Shown here: positions 1 to 8,331 of the stretch, one piece after another | Numbering within the stretch: position 1 is the first letter of the stretch | Layout of the letters: each line of letters starts with the position of its first letter | Assembly (NCBI RefSeq): GCF_034355335.1 | Contig: NZ_CP136422.1 | Coordinates: forward strand, 6,033,891 to 6,097,890 | Source: Blautia coccoides | Lineage (GTDB): Bacteria; Bacillota; Clostridia; Lachnospirales; Lachnospiraceae | Direction: 5' to 3' | DNA: 64,000 nucleotides | Program-made: the position numbers and the translations under genes | Notes under the pieces: model-generated | Database searches by the model: none | Told to the model about the DNA's origin: nothing | What the model saw: the letters and a program-made list of their open reading frames with translations, nothing else

Positions 1-694
1 CATCGTGATCCAGGTCACGGTATAAGACGTCACTGGCGGGTTCTTTCAGGATCAGCTTGCATTTCCATTGCTCCTTTGGATCTTTGGGCGGATAAACAGT
101 ATACACTCCATTTTCTGTTCCGATCACTGCATAACTGTTTTCTTCATCCCTGTTTATACTAAAACCATGATTTTTATACAGTCCATTCAGAACAGGCTGA
201 AACTTCAACGGATGACCGCTGTCATACTGCAGGATATTCTTCGGCAGCTCTGCTGCCCATACTCTGCCGGGGCAAGTCCAGTCTCCACTGAATGCATTCG
301 CCGATTTTAAAGTTGCCGCAACAATATACTTTTTCCCCCGGCTGCACACGATCCCGAATCGGTGAAGAAACGGCAGCCGGCACAATGTTTTGCAGTGCCA
401 CCGCTCATTTCTCCTGTAATAATATACAAGCTCTGCATCTGACGCATCATCCGGAGAAAAAAATCCCTGTGTCGCCAGAAGAACAGGTTCGTCCCCTTCA
501 GGAAACTGTGCCAGTGTCATGACACCTCCCGGTCCGTTCCAAAGTGTTTCTTCCGGATTTCCCTGTAAATCATATGCGCGGCATGGACCTTTACCTTCCG
601 CACAGCAGAGTAGATGCCTTTTTCCGTCATACTCAAATTCTGTAACTGCATAACACTTTTCAATATGATCTATTACCTTTTTAACAATTTTCAT
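1..694 (-). CDS. Uncharacterised protein, C-terminus cut by window edge
   Basis: An open frame runs leftward from ATG at 692-694 to the window edge without a stop, giving about 231 residues. It begins MKIVKKVIDHIEKCYAV. It starts six bases after the stop of the RpiB-like gene, so it is very probably the next cistron of the same operon and translationally coupled. There is no signal peptide or membrane segment in the visible part. Trp, Tyr and Gly recur in short strand-like blocks (for example GIVCSRGKKYIVAAT and YAVIGTENGVYTVYP), which looks like a beta-propeller. I do not recognise the family, and the propeller idea is inference. Its position in a sugar operon suggests a cytoplasmic role in the same pathway. 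Confidence 0.75.
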   Translation of the reverse strand, partial: MKIVKKVIDHIEKCYAVTEFEYDGKRHLLCCAEGKGPCRAYDLQGNPEETLWNGPGGVMTLAQFPEGDEPVLLATQGFFSPDDASDAELVYYYRRNERWHCKTLCRLPFLHRFGIVCSRGKKYIVAATLKSANAFSGDWTCPGRVWAAELPKNILQYDSGHPLKFQPVLNGLYKNHGFSINRDEENSYAVIGTENGVYTVYPPKDPKEQWKCKLILKEPASDVLYRDLDHD

Positions 695-700
695 ATAACA

Positions 701-1141
701 CTATCTTTCTGCATCGTATTCCTTATACGCGTCTACTTTAACCTGTGAAGAACTTCCTGAAATAAAATCATTTTGTATAAACACTGTTGTCAGCTCTTCC
801 CGCACTTTATCACCAATGGTAAAAGCCCCCATGCAGAGTATATTTGCATCATTTGACAGCCGTGACCTTTTTGCCGAATATGTATCTGACACCAATGCGG
901 CATATGCGCCTTTTACCTTATTTGCCGCAATAGACATTCCGATCCCTGTGCCGCAGAGCAGGATTCCTCTGTCATATTCCTTATCTGCCACTGCCCTGGC
1001 AACTGAAAAAGCCACGTGAGCGTACACCGCATCTGTACTGCCAAAGTCAGTCACTGTGCCCAGTCCCTCCCTGGTAATATAATCTATCAGTCTCTTCTTG
1101 GCTTCCTCCGCATTGGGATCACAGCCAATCGCAATTTTCAT
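701..1141 (-). CDS. RpiB/LacAB-family sugar-phosphate isomerase
   Basis: A 146-residue protein of the RpiB/LacA/LacB family, which interconverts aldose and ketose phosphates in the cytoplasm. The family motif is clear: Cys63 followed by GTGIGMSIAANK (64-75). Cys63 occupies the place of the catalytic base of RpiB. A second conserved block, SNDANILCMGA, follows near residues 95-105. The length matches the family. The gene sits directly downstream of split DhaK and DhaL genes. In the characterised tetritol pathways, an RpiB-family enzyme isomerises erythrulose phosphate made by a DhaK-family kinase, so a tetrulose or branched-pentulose phosphate is a likelier substrate here than ribose 5-phosphate. 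That assignment is inference from context; the family assignment is firm. Confidence 0.88.
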   Translation of the reverse strand: MKIAIGCDPNAEEAKKRLIDYITREGLGTVTDFGSTDAVYAHVAFSVARAVADKEYDRGILLCGTGIGMSIAANKVKGAYAALVSDTYSAKRSRLSNDANILCMGAFTIGDKVREELTTVFIQNDFISGSSSQVKVDAYKEYDAER

Positions 1142-1160
1142 ATCTTACCTCATTTCTGTC

Positions 1161-1799
1161 TCACAGCAATTCCCCTATTCCTTGGGCCATTGCATTTAAA
1201 AGAAGATCACAGGATACAGCGCCGGCATCCAGCACACCTCTGGAACGCTCCCCGAGACGGGATGCTCTTCCATACCTGGCGGTCAAGTCTCTGGTACGTT
1301 CTTTCCCCTGCCCGGACGCAGCGCACATGGCATCCAGTGCTGATCTAAAGTCCGCTTCAGCCGCTGCCGCCTGCTGCACCGCATCTATTGCAGGAGATAA
1401 ACTGTCCACTAAAGTCTTGTCCCCTTTTCGGGCATCCACAATTGTAAAAAGTTCTTCTTCCGCAGCTTTCAGCATTTGGGATAACTCACTGAGTCCTATC
1501 ACGTCCTTACCGTCTGCCGCTTCTGACATTGCCATGAAAATGGTTCCGTAGATAGGACCCATTGATCCTCCTATCCCGTTGAGCAGAACCATACCCAGGT
1601 GATAAAGCCCTTCCGTAAAACTGTAATCCACGTCTTTATACTGATTTAAGAACATAGTAAAGCCTTTGTTCATATTCGCTCCGTGGTCACCGTCTCCAAT
1701 GACTCCATCTATCTGGCCAAGATACTCCTTATTCTCCTGGATCACCTGAACCATTCTCAACAAAATGGATTTTCCTTCTGTGTTTTTAAATGCCTGCAT
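1161..1799 (-). CDS. dhaL: DhaL-type kinase ADP/ATP-binding subunit
   Basis: A 212-residue DhaL subunit, the nucleotide-binding half of dihydroxyacetone-type kinases. The Mg-phosphate site is intact: Asp31, then GDGDHG at 35-40, supplying Asp36 and Asp38. Downstream blocks GGSMGPIYGT, DARKGDKTLVDSL and GRASRLGERSRGVLDAGA all match the family. The gene lies 74 nt after dhaK and 19 nt before the RpiB-like gene. DhaL works either with the phosphotransferase protein DhaM or, when fused to DhaK, directly with ATP. No DhaM gene is in the window. The phosphoryl donor therefore cannot be settled here; it may be ATP or a DhaM encoded beyond the left edge or elsewhere. Confidence 0.9.
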   Translation of the reverse strand: MQAFKNTEGKSILLRMVQVIQENKEYLGQIDGVIGDGDHGANMNKGFTMFLNQYKDVDYSFTEGLYHLGMVLLNGIGGSMGPIYGTIFMAMSEAADGKDVIGLSELSQMLKAAEEELFTIVDARKGDKTLVDSLSPAIDAVQQAAAAEADFRSALDAMCAASGQGKERTRDLTARYGRASRLGERSRGVLDAGAVSCDLLLNAMAQGIGELL

Positions 1800-1873
1800 A
1801 ATATACCTCCATCATGTATATCCATATGCCGTTTACCCTATGTCCTCATATCCCCAGGTGTGTCCCTGATCTT

Positions 1874-2863
1874 CTACTTCCATCCCATACTGTATGCAGG
1901 CATGGCAAGCAGTTCCTTCAGTTCATCGTCTGTCTTCATCAGTGACAAAGTGGCTCCTGCCATATCCAGTGATGTAAAATAATTCCCCACATATGCCCGA
2001 TAAACACCAATTCCCTTTTCAGTCAGCTGCTTTTCCACCTCATTATAAAGAACATACAATTCCATAACCGGTGTAGCGCCAAGCCCGGACAAAAGGACCG
2101 CTGCCTCATCTCCTGCCTTATACGGATGATCCGCAAGTATCATGTCCAGCATTCTTTCTGCCAGTTTATCGGCTGTTTCCATTGGCACCACTGCCACTCC
2201 CGGTTCCCCGTGATGACCGATCCCAAGCTCCATGGTCCCCTCTTCTATCTCAAACCCCGGATGTCCGATTGCAGGCAGAACGCATGGTTTCAGCCCCACA
2301 CCAACCGATCTGGTATTGTCGATAGCTTTCTGCGCTGTCGCCGCAACCTGGTCCAAATCTGCCCCCTGTGCCGCTTTTGCACCAGCCGCCTTCCACATGA
2401 GGATCTCGCCTGCAACACCACGCCTTTTTTCCCGCTGTTCCTTTGGAGCTGATGCCACATCGTCATTGGCAATTACGGTCCTGACTTTGATTCCCTGCTT
2501 TTCTGCCATTTTGACCGCCATCTTTACATTCATATTGTCGCCTGAATAATTGCCGTACAGACAGACAACACCTTTTCCCTGGTCAGCACATTTCATGGCA
2601 TCCAGAAATGCACCTGGCGTCGGAGAAGAAAAAATTTCGCCCACGGCCGCTGCATCACATAAGTTTTTCCCCACATATCCCACAAATGCAGGCTTATGCC
2701 CGGAACCGCCGCCGGTCACCACGCCTACTTTATCCCTTGGAATATTTTTTGCCTTTACCACACGCGGATTTGATGTTCTCTCCACAAGATCACAGTGCGC
2801 TTTGAAAAATCCCTGCAGCATTTCGTCTACTATGTTATCCGGGTCGTTTAATATTCTCTGCAT
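1874..2863 (-). CDS. dhaK: DhaK-type ketose kinase substrate-binding subunit
   Basis: A 329-residue DhaK subunit that binds a short ketose (dihydroxyacetone, erythrulose or a related sugar) covalently and presents it for phosphorylation. GGGSGH is at 51-56, with His56. The hemiaminal-forming His218 lies in GHHGEPG. Both numbers coincide with the Escherichia coli enzyme. The first residue of that HHG pair is Ile in the sequences I recall, a small deviation near the substrate. The gene follows the DUF5060/DUF4038 glycosidase by four bases and precedes dhaL. The neighbours (glycosidase, TIM-barrel isomerase, RpiB-like isomerase) argue against plain glycerol metabolism and for a sugar-derived ketose such as apulose or erythrulose; this is inference. 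Confidence 0.92.
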   Translation of the reverse strand: MQRILNDPDNIVDEMLQGFFKAHCDLVERTSNPRVVKAKNIPRDKVGVVTGGGSGHKPAFVGYVGKNLCDAAAVGEIFSSPTPGAFLDAMKCADQGKGVVCLYGNYSGDNMNVKMAVKMAEKQGIKVRTVIANDDVASAPKEQREKRRGVAGEILMWKAAGAKAAQGADLDQVAATAQKAIDNTRSVGVGLKPCVLPAIGHPGFEIEEGTMELGIGHHGEPGVAVVPMETADKLAERMLDMILADHPYKAGDEAAVLLSGLGATPVMELYVLYNEVEKQLTEKGIGVYRAYVGNYFTSLDMAGATLSLMKTDDELKELLAMPAYSMGWK

Positions 2864-2867
2864 ATCA

Positions 2868-4763
2868 TTACCCTTTCCGCACTTTCTGCCTTCTATATTC
2901 CTCCAGTGATGATTTGGGGTTCTCGGAAGTATCGATCCTGTATGGCTCCTGTATTTTCTTTAATTTAAATGCCCAGTCCTGCCTGCCCGGATACTCCGGT
3001 AAATGGATCATACCTACCGCACTGACACTTAATTTTGTACTTCCGCTCCAGGTTCCGTCACAGGGATCAAACCATATAAAATCATATTTTTCATATGGGC
3101 GCAGTCCCCGTACCGCGACTCTTGGACAATCCCTTTCCACATATCCCAGGATCAGATCCCTTTTCTCGGTGGCAGAAGCAAAAGCCCAGCCTCTATACCC
3201 GTAAGGATCTCCTGCTTTATTGGGTGTCACCAATTCAGCATTGGGAATCAGTTCCGTATATCTGCTGCCCTCAGACAAGAGGAAATCTCGCACATATTTC
3301 ACCTGGTAACTCACCGGGAAAGTCATGGTATCCCAGATATTATAGAGATTGCCCTCTTCAATATTGGCTCCCCATCCGCCTTCAAATCCGGCCAGAACAC
3401 CCCCATAAGCACCGCTCAAAACACTTCCGTAATACCCGGATCGGCAGTTTAAATGGTCTTCCTCACTGTCGGCTGTGAGGGTGCCTAACTCTGTAACGGT
3501 ATTTCCGTTTTCATCTATTTTCATGGAGGATTCCGGGTAACCGGAATAATAAGGTTCACCGTTGACTGCCGGACAGGCAGGAGAAGCGTGGAAGATATCC
3601 GTGAGATACCAGTAGTGTTCATGTTCACGCCAATTTCCGGTCTGATGAAGTGTCAGCCAGTGCTGCTCTTTTGGGCCTCCGTAATTGATCAGGGTACTGG
3701 GGGAAGGATTGGTTCCCATCAGGGTTCCGAAAGGCGGCCTGCCGTAAGTATCTATCAGCAGATCAATGGGTTCATTGAATTCACGGCTGTCTATGGTATT
3801 CATCTTGATATCAAAATGGATAGGGCTGAAAATACAGTTGTTTACCTGGTAACGCGCAAATATATACTGAATATACCTGGTATAAACCATAGGCCAGTCG
3901 TAATAATATTTCCAGGTTTTTGAGCAGTCACGGCGTATTGCTTCGATAAACACTGTAATGCCGTGCCTGTTCAGCCAGTCAATCTTTTTATCCAGTACCT
4001 TGAAATATTCCGGGTTGATCCTGTCATAATCAGGAACAATCTCTTCATAACCTTCTACCTTACCCGGGAAAAAGAATGGCCTTCCGCCTTCATTATGCAT
4101 AGCTTTACAGGGTGCTGTATCTTTTCTGACTCCCTGTCTGGATGAACCATCTACAGTCCATGCGTTTCTAACTGCTGTTTCATGTCCGTCATCCAACATG
4201 ATCCATGCATCTTCACCGTCATCAGCCCAGGTAGGGAAAGACGCGATCATGCCAACAGTATTAAATCCCTGGCGGATCCTCTGCCTAGCCATATCTTTTA
4301 TACTCATGCTGCTGCCGATCGGATGCTCAGTTTCACTCTCATCCCAGGGATATCTGTATGTTGCCAATCCCCACCAGGTATCTCCTACCATTACAAAGGG
4401 TGTTCCGTCTGCATACTGCATGGCATGTCCGTTTTTACTGGCTCTTATGATACCTCTGCGTGTCTGTACCTCTTGTTTCTCTTCCTCAGTCCAAGGAATA
4501 CCCACAAATGCTCCCGTCACTCCCACAAGACCTTTATCTTCTACGTTTGCCCCTGTTGTGTATGTCCAAAGCCCCGGGCGGACCGCTGTCACTCTGATCC
4601 TGAATACATTATCCCCATCCCAGAAGCCAAAACACTTCTTATCAAAATCCGGCCCCTTCAGATGCGCCCATACACAGACGTCTGTATAATGATTCTCATA
4701 TTTACCCTCAGCGTACAGTACGATCTCAAACGTTTCCCACAAATGGATCTCTCCATTCCCCAT
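2868..4763 (-). CDS. DUF5060/DUF4038 glycoside hydrolase (GH140-like)
   Basis: A 631-residue protein with three parts: an N-terminal DUF5060 beta-sandwich (about 1-95), a DUF4038 TIM barrel (about 105-470, opening with GHAMQYADGTPFVMVGDTWW), and a C-terminal beta domain (about 480-610). DUF4038 enzymes include the GH140 apiosidases; other members have unknown substrates. There is no signal peptide, so the enzyme should act in the cytoplasm on an imported glycoside. Acidic candidates in the barrel include the FIEAIRRD and EFNEPIDL segments, but I cannot assign the catalytic pair. The start has AGGAGG eight bases upstream. It lies 12 nt downstream of the TIM-barrel isomerase gene and 4 nt before dhaK. 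Confidence 0.85.
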   Translation of the reverse strand: MGNGEIHLWETFEIVLYAEGKYENHYTDVCVWAHLKGPDFDKKCFGFWDGDNVFRIRVTAVRPGLWTYTTGANVEDKGLVGVTGAFVGIPWTEEEKQEVQTRRGIIRASKNGHAMQYADGTPFVMVGDTWWGLATYRYPWDESETEHPIGSSMSIKDMARQRIRQGFNTVGMIASFPTWADDGEDAWIMLDDGHETAVRNAWTVDGSSRQGVRKDTAPCKAMHNEGGRPFFFPGKVEGYEEIVPDYDRINPEYFKVLDKKIDWLNRHGITVFIEAIRRDCSKTWKYYYDWPMVYTRYIQYIFARYQVNNCIFSPIHFDIKMNTIDSREFNEPIDLLIDTYGRPPFGTLMGTNPSPSTLINYGGPKEQHWLTLHQTGNWREHEHYWYLTDIFHASPACPAVNGEPYYSGYPESSMKIDENGNTVTELGTLTADSEEDHLNCRSGYYGSVLSGAYGGVLAGFEGGWGANIEEGNLYNIWDTMTFPVSYQVKYVRDFLLSEGSRYTELIPNAELVTPNKAGDPYGYRGWAFASATEKRDLILGYVERDCPRVAVRGLRPYEKYDFIWFDPCDGTWSGSTKLSVSAVGMIHLPEYPGRQDWAFKLKKIQEPYRIDTSENPKSSLEEYRRQKVRKG

Positions 4764-4775
4764 ACAATATTCCTC

Positions 4776-5645
4776 CTATAATTCCCAGATCATTTTTGCT
4801 TCCCTGCAGGCCTCATCATAATATCGGTTCTCATTTCCCCTGCTTACAATCTCAAGAGAACAGATATCAACTTCCTTAAGTGCCCCTTTTGACTTCATTC
4901 TCTGATAGAAGTCATGGATGGTCTCTATACTGAAATCACCGTCTTTTTGTGAAAATGCAGGATGCTTGTCTCCGTACAGAGGGCTTGTTTTATCCCTCAT
5001 CACACAATTAGCCAAATGCATGTGATGTATCCACGGCTTCAGTGACTGAAAACTTTCCTCTATATCCTCTCCTAATTGAGAAAAATGGCTGGTATCAAAG
5101 GTGATTCCCACATTGCGGAAACTGCTGTCTTTAAAAATATCCTGCACCAGTTTTGTCTCTCCAACTGCCAGATACGGATCTGTCCTCACTGGGAATGGTT
5201 CCACAGAAACTTCCAGACGGCTTCCCCGACAGTAAATGTCAAGTTCCTCCAGAGACTTTCGCATCTGCTCCGCAATACATTTTTTATCCTTATCACCTTT
5301 CCAGTCAGGACCGCTGGCGACCACTATTCTGACACATCCCATACGGACTGCATGGTCAATGTGGCCTTTGCACTTATCCACGCTTTTTTTCCGTTCTGCC
5401 TCATCTCCTGATGATATATCGATACCATCTCTCTTTATAGGCAGTCCCCCCAGATACACTGTATCCAGACCGGTATCCTCTGACATCTTACGGATGGTGT
5501 TCTCCTCTTCTTTGGAACCTTCAAAATATATCTCTGCACAATTAAACACTTTCTGATTTTTTGTCTTCTCAATAACCTGCGACATTACCGTAATATCATT
5601 GATAGCTGCCGGATAGATGGGTGTAAGACATATCCCGTATTTCAT
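4776..5645 (-). CDS. Xylose-isomerase-like TIM-barrel sugar isomerase/epimerase
   Basis: A 289-residue member of the AP-endonuclease-2/xylose-isomerase-like TIM-barrel superfamily. The metal ligands expected of these isomerases are visible in order: Glu in VSVEPFP, Asp and His in ITFDTSHF, His in HHMHLAN, and Glu near the C-terminus in CSLEIVSRG. The family converts aldoses to ketoses or epimerises ketoses in the cytoplasm using a divalent metal. It begins the catabolic half of the operon, upstream of the glycosidase and the DhaK kinase. A step from aldose (for example apiose) to the ketose that DhaK phosphorylates would fit. Substrate is inferred; the superfamily is well supported. Confidence 0.85.
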   Translation of the reverse strand: MKYGICLTPIYPAAINDITVMSQVIEKTKNQKVFNCAEIYFEGSKEEENTIRKMSEDTGLDTVYLGGLPIKRDGIDISSGDEAERKKSVDKCKGHIDHAVRMGCVRIVVASGPDWKGDKDKKCIAEQMRKSLEELDIYCRGSRLEVSVEPFPVRTDPYLAVGETKLVQDIFKDSSFRNVGITFDTSHFSQLGEDIEESFQSLKPWIHHMHLANCVMRDKTSPLYGDKHPAFSQKDGDFSIETIHDFYQRMKSKGALKEVDICSLEIVSRGNENRYYDEACREAKMIWEL

Positions 5646-5693
5646 GCTATACTGCCTCCTGTATTACCTGGATCCTGTGCTCTTAAGAAGATA

Positions 5694-5717
5694 TGCGGCC
5701 TGTATATACAAGCCGCA
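5694..5717 (-). promoter_or_regulatory. Intercistronic 24-bp near-perfect palindrome
   Basis: Between the RraA-like gene and the TIM-barrel isomerase gene the arms TGCGGC and GCCGCA enclose TGTATATACA, itself a palindrome. Only one opposed pair in the centre is mismatched. There is no T-run after it on the minus strand, so it is not a typical terminator. It is probably a mRNA processing or stability hairpin separating the transporter part of the operon from the enzyme part; a protein operator is also possible. Confidence 0.5.
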
Positions 5718-5746
5718 AGTTAAGGTTTCCCTATTCTTCAAAGACA

Positions 5747-6454
5747 TTATTTCATTCTGTTAAGTGTTTCATCATGCTCAAATCCTAAATTGTCATAATG
5801 CTCTGTACGGACAGCAATATCGTCCTCCAACTGCATTTTTGCAAACATAATAACCTCTTCTGCGCGTTCTCTGGGGATCACCAGAACACCATCGTCATCT
5901 GCGCATACAATATCGCCCGGCTTCACGGTTACACCTGCACAGTTGACCGGAATGTTCAATGCCCCCGGTTCTACTCTTCCATATGCATGGGTAAACGTTC
6001 TTTTTGTACAGAATACCGGTGCCTTTTCAAGATTTGTCTCATAAGAGTCTCTGCATCCTCCGTCCAGAACCACGCCTTCAATACCGCGTTCCATCATAGT
6101 CATAGCGATTTCCGAGCCCCAAAGCCCACCTCTGACACCTTCCATATCCACAACGATAACCGTATCCTTTGCACGTTCCGGAGTGATCTCTCCCACAAAA
6201 TTATAGATTTTATTACACTCTTTTCCTAATTCCTCTCTCCACTCCTCCGGTGTCTTACATACCTTTACAGCATCGGATTTCGGAAGCAGCTTGATCGTGT
6301 AGGCAAACCCTTTAAATTCAATCCCATCTCTGAGAGGCCGCATGGCCTCATTCATGGTTCCTTTGTCCACCAAACCAATGGCATCCATGCCATCGCAGAG
6401 GTCCGCGCATCTGTATTTTCTAAGCTCCTTGATCAATTCTGTATCTGTCATCAT
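5747..6454 (-). CDS. RraA-like / HMG aldolase-family protein
   Basis: A 235-residue RraA-like protein. The family covers 4-hydroxy-4-methyl-2-oxoglutarate aldolases, oxaloacetate decarboxylases and RraA-type regulators of RNase E. The signature segment GVVLDGGCRDSYE contains the Arg-Asp pair used by the aldolases for substrate and metal binding. A second conserved block, GDIVCADDDGVLVIP, follows. RNase E inhibition is unlikely as the role here; several sugar-acid and sugar operons carry RraA-like proteins of unknown activity. The gene lies between the permeases and the TIM-barrel isomerase. A retro-aldol or decarboxylase step on the imported compound is conceivable but not shown by the sequence. 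Confidence 0.8.
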   Translation of the reverse strand: MMTDTELIKELRKYRCADLCDGMDAIGLVDKGTMNEAMRPLRDGIEFKGFAYTIKLLPKSDAVKVCKTPEEWREELGKECNKIYNFVGEITPERAKDTVIVVDMEGVRGGLWGSEIAMTMMERGIEGVVLDGGCRDSYETNLEKAPVFCTKRTFTHAYGRVEPGALNIPVNCAGVTVKPGDIVCADDDGVLVIPRERAEEVIMFAKMQLEDDIAVRTEHYDNLGFEHDETLNRMK

Positions 6455-6482
6455 TTTAATTTCCTCCGTATACTATTATTTT

Positions 6483-7361
6483 TTAATATAAACTATCCCG
6501 TTCCATTACTTTTCTCATAAAAACTGTGATTATCATAGCTAGTACAAACAATATGACTGCTATTACATTGCCATATCCAAGATTGAAGTTCTGGAATGCA
6601 TTTACAAACAGATGCATTGGAAGAACCTCTGTGGAATGATTCGGTCCGCCGGCTGTCATAACATAGATCAGGTCAAAGGAACGCAGTGCTCCGATGGTCT
6701 GTAAGATAATGACCATCTTGGTGATATCCCAGGACATGGGAATTACCATGGTTTTTATCATTTTCCAACCTGTTGCTCCATCCAGTTTCGCACTTTCGAT
6801 CACTTCTGATGGTATATTCATGAATCCTGAATTAAAGAGTATGACCTGTACTCCTAATCCACTCCATATCTGTGCAAATACCACTGCCACCAGCGCAAGC
6901 TTCGGGTCCGCAATGGGCGATATGTAATATTGCCCCAGTCCAATGGCTTCCATTAAAGGCTTTAATATACCCATACTGGGACTGTATATATAACTCCATA
7001 TAAATCCTGCCGCAACAGAAGGAAGAACATTAGGTACGAACAGCAAAATTTTATAAATCCGATACCCTTTAGGCTGCAGATAAACCAGATATCCATATAA
7101 GAAACCAAGGATCACCTGGAACGTTGTGGTCAAGACAATAAATATAAGTGAAATTCTCATGGATTTCCAGAAAAGTGTTGATTTGAATACACTTATATAA
7201 TTTTCAAACCCCACAAAATGGCTGCTGTGCAGTGTATCTGATTTCAGCATGCTCATCCACATTGCGTTGATAATGGGATATATGACCCATATGAGATAGA
7301 CGATCAAGGCCGGTAAGACGAATAAGATAACCGTCAATTTACTTTTCTTTGTAATCTTCAT
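6483..7361 (-). CDS. Carbohydrate ABC transporter permease (MalF/UgpA type)
   Basis: A 292-residue inner-membrane permease with about six hydrophobic helices. The binding-protein-dependent transport signature appears around ESAKLDGATGWKMIKTMVIP (E-A---DGA---------I--P), the loop that contacts the ATPase. N-terminal KSKLTVILFVLPALIVYLIWVIYP is the first membrane segment. It pairs with the next permease and with the lipoprotein upstream. No ATPase gene is in the operon, which is common for CUT1 sugar importers of Clostridia that share an MsmX-type ATPase. The gene is 16 nt downstream of the second permease gene. Confidence 0.92.
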   Translation of the reverse strand: MKITKKSKLTVILFVLPALIVYLIWVIYPIINAMWMSMLKSDTLHSSHFVGFENYISVFKSTLFWKSMRISLIFIVLTTTFQVILGFLYGYLVYLQPKGYRIYKILLFVPNVLPSVAAGFIWSYIYSPSMGILKPLMEAIGLGQYYISPIADPKLALVAVVFAQIWSGLGVQVILFNSGFMNIPSEVIESAKLDGATGWKMIKTMVIPMSWDITKMVIILQTIGALRSFDLIYVMTAGGPNHSTEVLPMHLFVNAFQNFNLGYGNVIAVILFVLAMIITVFMRKVMERDSLY

Positions 7362-7377
7362 TTTGCTCTCCCCCGTC

Positions 7378-8253
7378 CTATCCTTTAATAGCGCCTGCGA
7401 TCATACCCTTTTCAATTTTCTCCTGTGCAAATGCATAGAATAAAATGGCCGGTATGATCGAGATCATGATTCCCGCTGCCAACTGTGTATATTCCGAGTT
7501 ATACTCTGTGATAAATCCCATCAAGCCATTGGGCAATGTCTTTTTAGACGGGTCACTGATCAGCAGCATGGAGATCAACAATTCATTCCATGAGGACAGC
7601 ACAGTCAATATCGAGATTGTCACCACTCCGTCCTTAGAAAGAGGAGCTATGATTTTGAAAAATATATTCGCAGTGGAACAGCCGTCAATGATCGCACATT
7701 CTTCCAGTTCCCTGGGCAGCGCAGACATAAAACCTTCCAGTATAAATATTGATATGGGAACCCTGAAAGCTCCATAAACCAGTCCCAGAACCTCCAGACT
7801 GTTATTCATGTTCATATTTCCAACCATGGTATAGATCGGAATTACCGTAGAGTGAATAGGAATCATCATTCCGGCAATAAAAAACATATATAATATCTTT
7901 TTTCCTTTAAACTTAAACCTGGACAAAACATAACTGACCGGTGTGGATAAAATGATCGTGAGTATAACTGCAACTGCAGTTGCCCTGACACTGCTCAGCA
8001 TATAAAGAGGAATCTTCGATCCTGTCCAGGCTATCATGTAATTTGAAAATTCCCAGACCTTTGGCAAGCCCCATGTATTTTTCGCAAGGTCTACACGTGA
8101 TTTAAAGGATGTAAAAAATAACCACATAAGAGGTAAAACCACAAGAACTGCTGCGATCGTCAAAGCCAAATACACTAACGTTTTTGTTTTTGGATTTTTG
8201 ATCACTGTTACACTGTCCTGCTTAAAATTATCTTTTTTCTTTTTTCCAATCAT
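7378..8253 (-). CDS. Carbohydrate ABC transporter permease (MalG/UgpE type)
   Basis: A 291-residue MalG-like permease with about six membrane helices. The EAA-loop signature is at LEECAIIDGCSTANIFFKIIAP. The C-terminus ends EKGMIAGAIKG, the usual tail of MalG-type subunits (GLTAGAVKG). It forms a heterodimer with the downstream MalF-type subunit to import the sugar delivered by the lipoprotein at 8332-9714. The gene starts 78 nt after that gene, with a stable stem-loop between. The substrate is unknown. Confidence 0.92.
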   Translation of the reverse strand: MIGKKKKDNFKQDSVTVIKNPKTKTLVYLALTIAAVLVVLPLMWLFFTSFKSRVDLAKNTWGLPKVWEFSNYMIAWTGSKIPLYMLSSVRATAVAVILTIILSTPVSYVLSRFKFKGKKILYMFFIAGMMIPIHSTVIPIYTMVGNMNMNNSLEVLGLVYGAFRVPISIFILEGFMSALPRELEECAIIDGCSTANIFFKIIAPLSKDGVVTISILTVLSSWNELLISMLLISDPSKKTLPNGLMGFITEYNSEYTQLAAGIMISIIPAILFYAFAQEKIEKGMIAGAIKG

Positions 8254-8274
8254 TTTTACAACCCTTCTCCTGAA

Positions 8275-8300
8275 TACCGGCTGCTGTGAGACAGCCGGTA
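8275..8300 (-). promoter_or_regulatory. Stem-loop between binding protein and permease genes
   Basis: TACCGGCTG at 8275-8283 pairs perfectly with CAGCCGGTA at 8292-8300 around an eight-base loop. It lies just downstream of the binding-protein stop and upstream of the permease. There is no strong T-run. Such hairpins commonly protect the upstream binding-protein mRNA from 3' exonucleases, giving more binding protein than permease. Confidence 0.6.
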
Positions 8301-8331
8301 CTCATGAAATAATGTCAACTACTTTTAGTGA

